48,424 nt of DNA from an uncultured Clostridia bacterium (lineage in GTDB: Bacteria; Bacillota; Clostridia; Oscillospirales; CAG-272): assembly GCA_947302045.1 (NCBI GenBank), contig CAMYUQ010000006.1, forward strand, positions 1-48,424. The letters are read 5' to 3'. Below the pieces are notes generated by a model that had not been told where the DNA came from, searched no databases, and was given only the letters and a program-made list of their open reading frames with translations. Positions 47,855 through 48,424 of this stretch are shown in pieces (position 1 is the stretch's first letter; each line of letters starts with the position of its first letter). Both the position numbers and the translations under genes were made by a program.

Positions 47855-48365
47855 TTCGGCAATTGAAGTGAGGGGAAATAAAAAATTTTTTCATCTTTTT
47901 TTGTGAAAACGGCAGTTTTTTGTCCAACGTAATTGAGGGGATGTTTTGGTAAAGCATTTATGAACCAAATGAAAATTCAAAACTTTTTCCGGTTTTGTTT
48001 GTGAAAACGCCGATTTTTTCGGCTACAGAAGTGAGAGGGTATTTTTTGCGAGACAAAAATATTTTCAGAATTTGGTTACCAAAATGCCGATTTTTTCGGC
48101 TACAGAAGTGAGGGGCGAAGCAGAGATGAATAAAAATTTTTCATCATTTTTTGTGAAAATGCCCTTATTTCTGCCAATGGTATTGAGGGGATATTTTTTC
48201 GGAGTAAAAAATATTTTCGGAAATTGGTTTCCAAAAGACCGATTTTTTGTCCAATGTAATTGAGGGGACTTTTGGTGAGTCATTTATGAACCAAATGAAA
48301 ATTCCAAACTTTTTTCCGATTTTGTTTGTGAAAACGCCGTTTTTTTGTTCAACGTAATTGAGGGG
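47855..48365. repeat. Modular array: seven TGAGGGG cores with three spacer types
   Basis: Cores of about 20–30 bp end in TGAGGGG at 47869, 47934, 48032 (as TGAGAGGG), 48109, 48184, 48261 and 48359. Starts are 65, 98, 77, 75, 77 and 98 bp apart. The spacers fall into three recognisable sequences used in the order C-A-B-C-B-A. Core types also recur: CAACGTAATTGAGGGG-like for cores 2, 6 and 7, and CTACAGAAGTGAGGGG-like for cores 3 and 4. The region is strongly AT-rich and has no credible gene. It may continue past the window. Confidence 0.75.
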
Positions 48366-48424
48366 ATCTTTTTCCCTCCTGTTCTTTGACAACTGAATAA
48401 AACCTTCCGACAGGGATAGATCGG

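Noticed and set aside
47855..48365. CRISPR array
   Set aside because: The repeated cores are divergent and the spacers recur in pairs, whereas CRISPR has near-identical repeats with unique spacers. No cas gene is present.

Overview
The window looks like a chromosomal segment of a spore-forming, GC-rich member of the Clostridia, probably an uncultured gut lineage of the Oscillospirales/Christensenellales type. The evidence is a SipL-type spore-coat protein, SpoVAC, a YtvI-type sporulation membrane protein, a CD1247-type acidic protein, the YlmE–SepF–YlmG division cluster, a BMP-type purine transporter and a class I lysyl-tRNA synthetase. Nearly all recognised promoters are classical sigma-A type. 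The taxon is inferred from gene content and is not resolved further.

Positions 1–43,400 are compact core chromosome. From left to right: sipL with a tandem repeat at its end; miaA, an HlyD-like membrane protein, yggS, sepF and yggT; a leftward cofactor operon (pyridoxamine kinase, a membrane protein, an SGNH esterase, thiamine pyrophosphokinase); ruvX and hisS; xpt plus a complete BMP-type purine-nucleoside ABC transporter; a DUF4160/DUF2442 pair; efp with a CD1247-type gene; rimO–pgsA; a three-gene glycolipid-like cassette (PAP2 phosphatase, CrtO-like acyltransferase, glycosyltransferase); ytvI; a secreted cyclophilin with a Gly-rich membrane protein; a class I LysRS carrying an extra tRNA-binding domain; tRNA-Leu; rpmF–yceD divergent from tmcAL; a CpsB/C/D tyrosine phosphatase–kinase module; spoVAC; a csoR–copA copper operon whose last part is a nested, in-frame copZ; a flavodoxin/alcohol dehydrogenase pair; a Fic protein; and an M81 (MlrC-like) metallopeptidase.

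Positions 43,400 to the end are AT-richer accessory DNA. They hold a decayed gene end, two structured ~200-bp repeats bracketing an XRE regulator/DUF6442 pair, and a 56-nt 3' fragment of a tRNA-Ser(CGA) gene that I read as the distal attachment site of an integrated element extending beyond the right edge. Inside that element are 11-bp direct repeats, palindromic operators, a DUF4143 ATPase gene lying between 28-bp inverted repeats, two small helix-turn-helix genes, and a modular array of seven cores separated by three kinds of spacer, each used twice.

The intergenic spaces of the core region carry a family of hairpin repeats whose stems differ between copies yet stay paired. The most unusual observations are the copA/copZ nested arrangement, the right-end modular array, the inverted-repeat-bounded ATPase unit next to the tRNA-Ser fragment, and the LysRS fusion.
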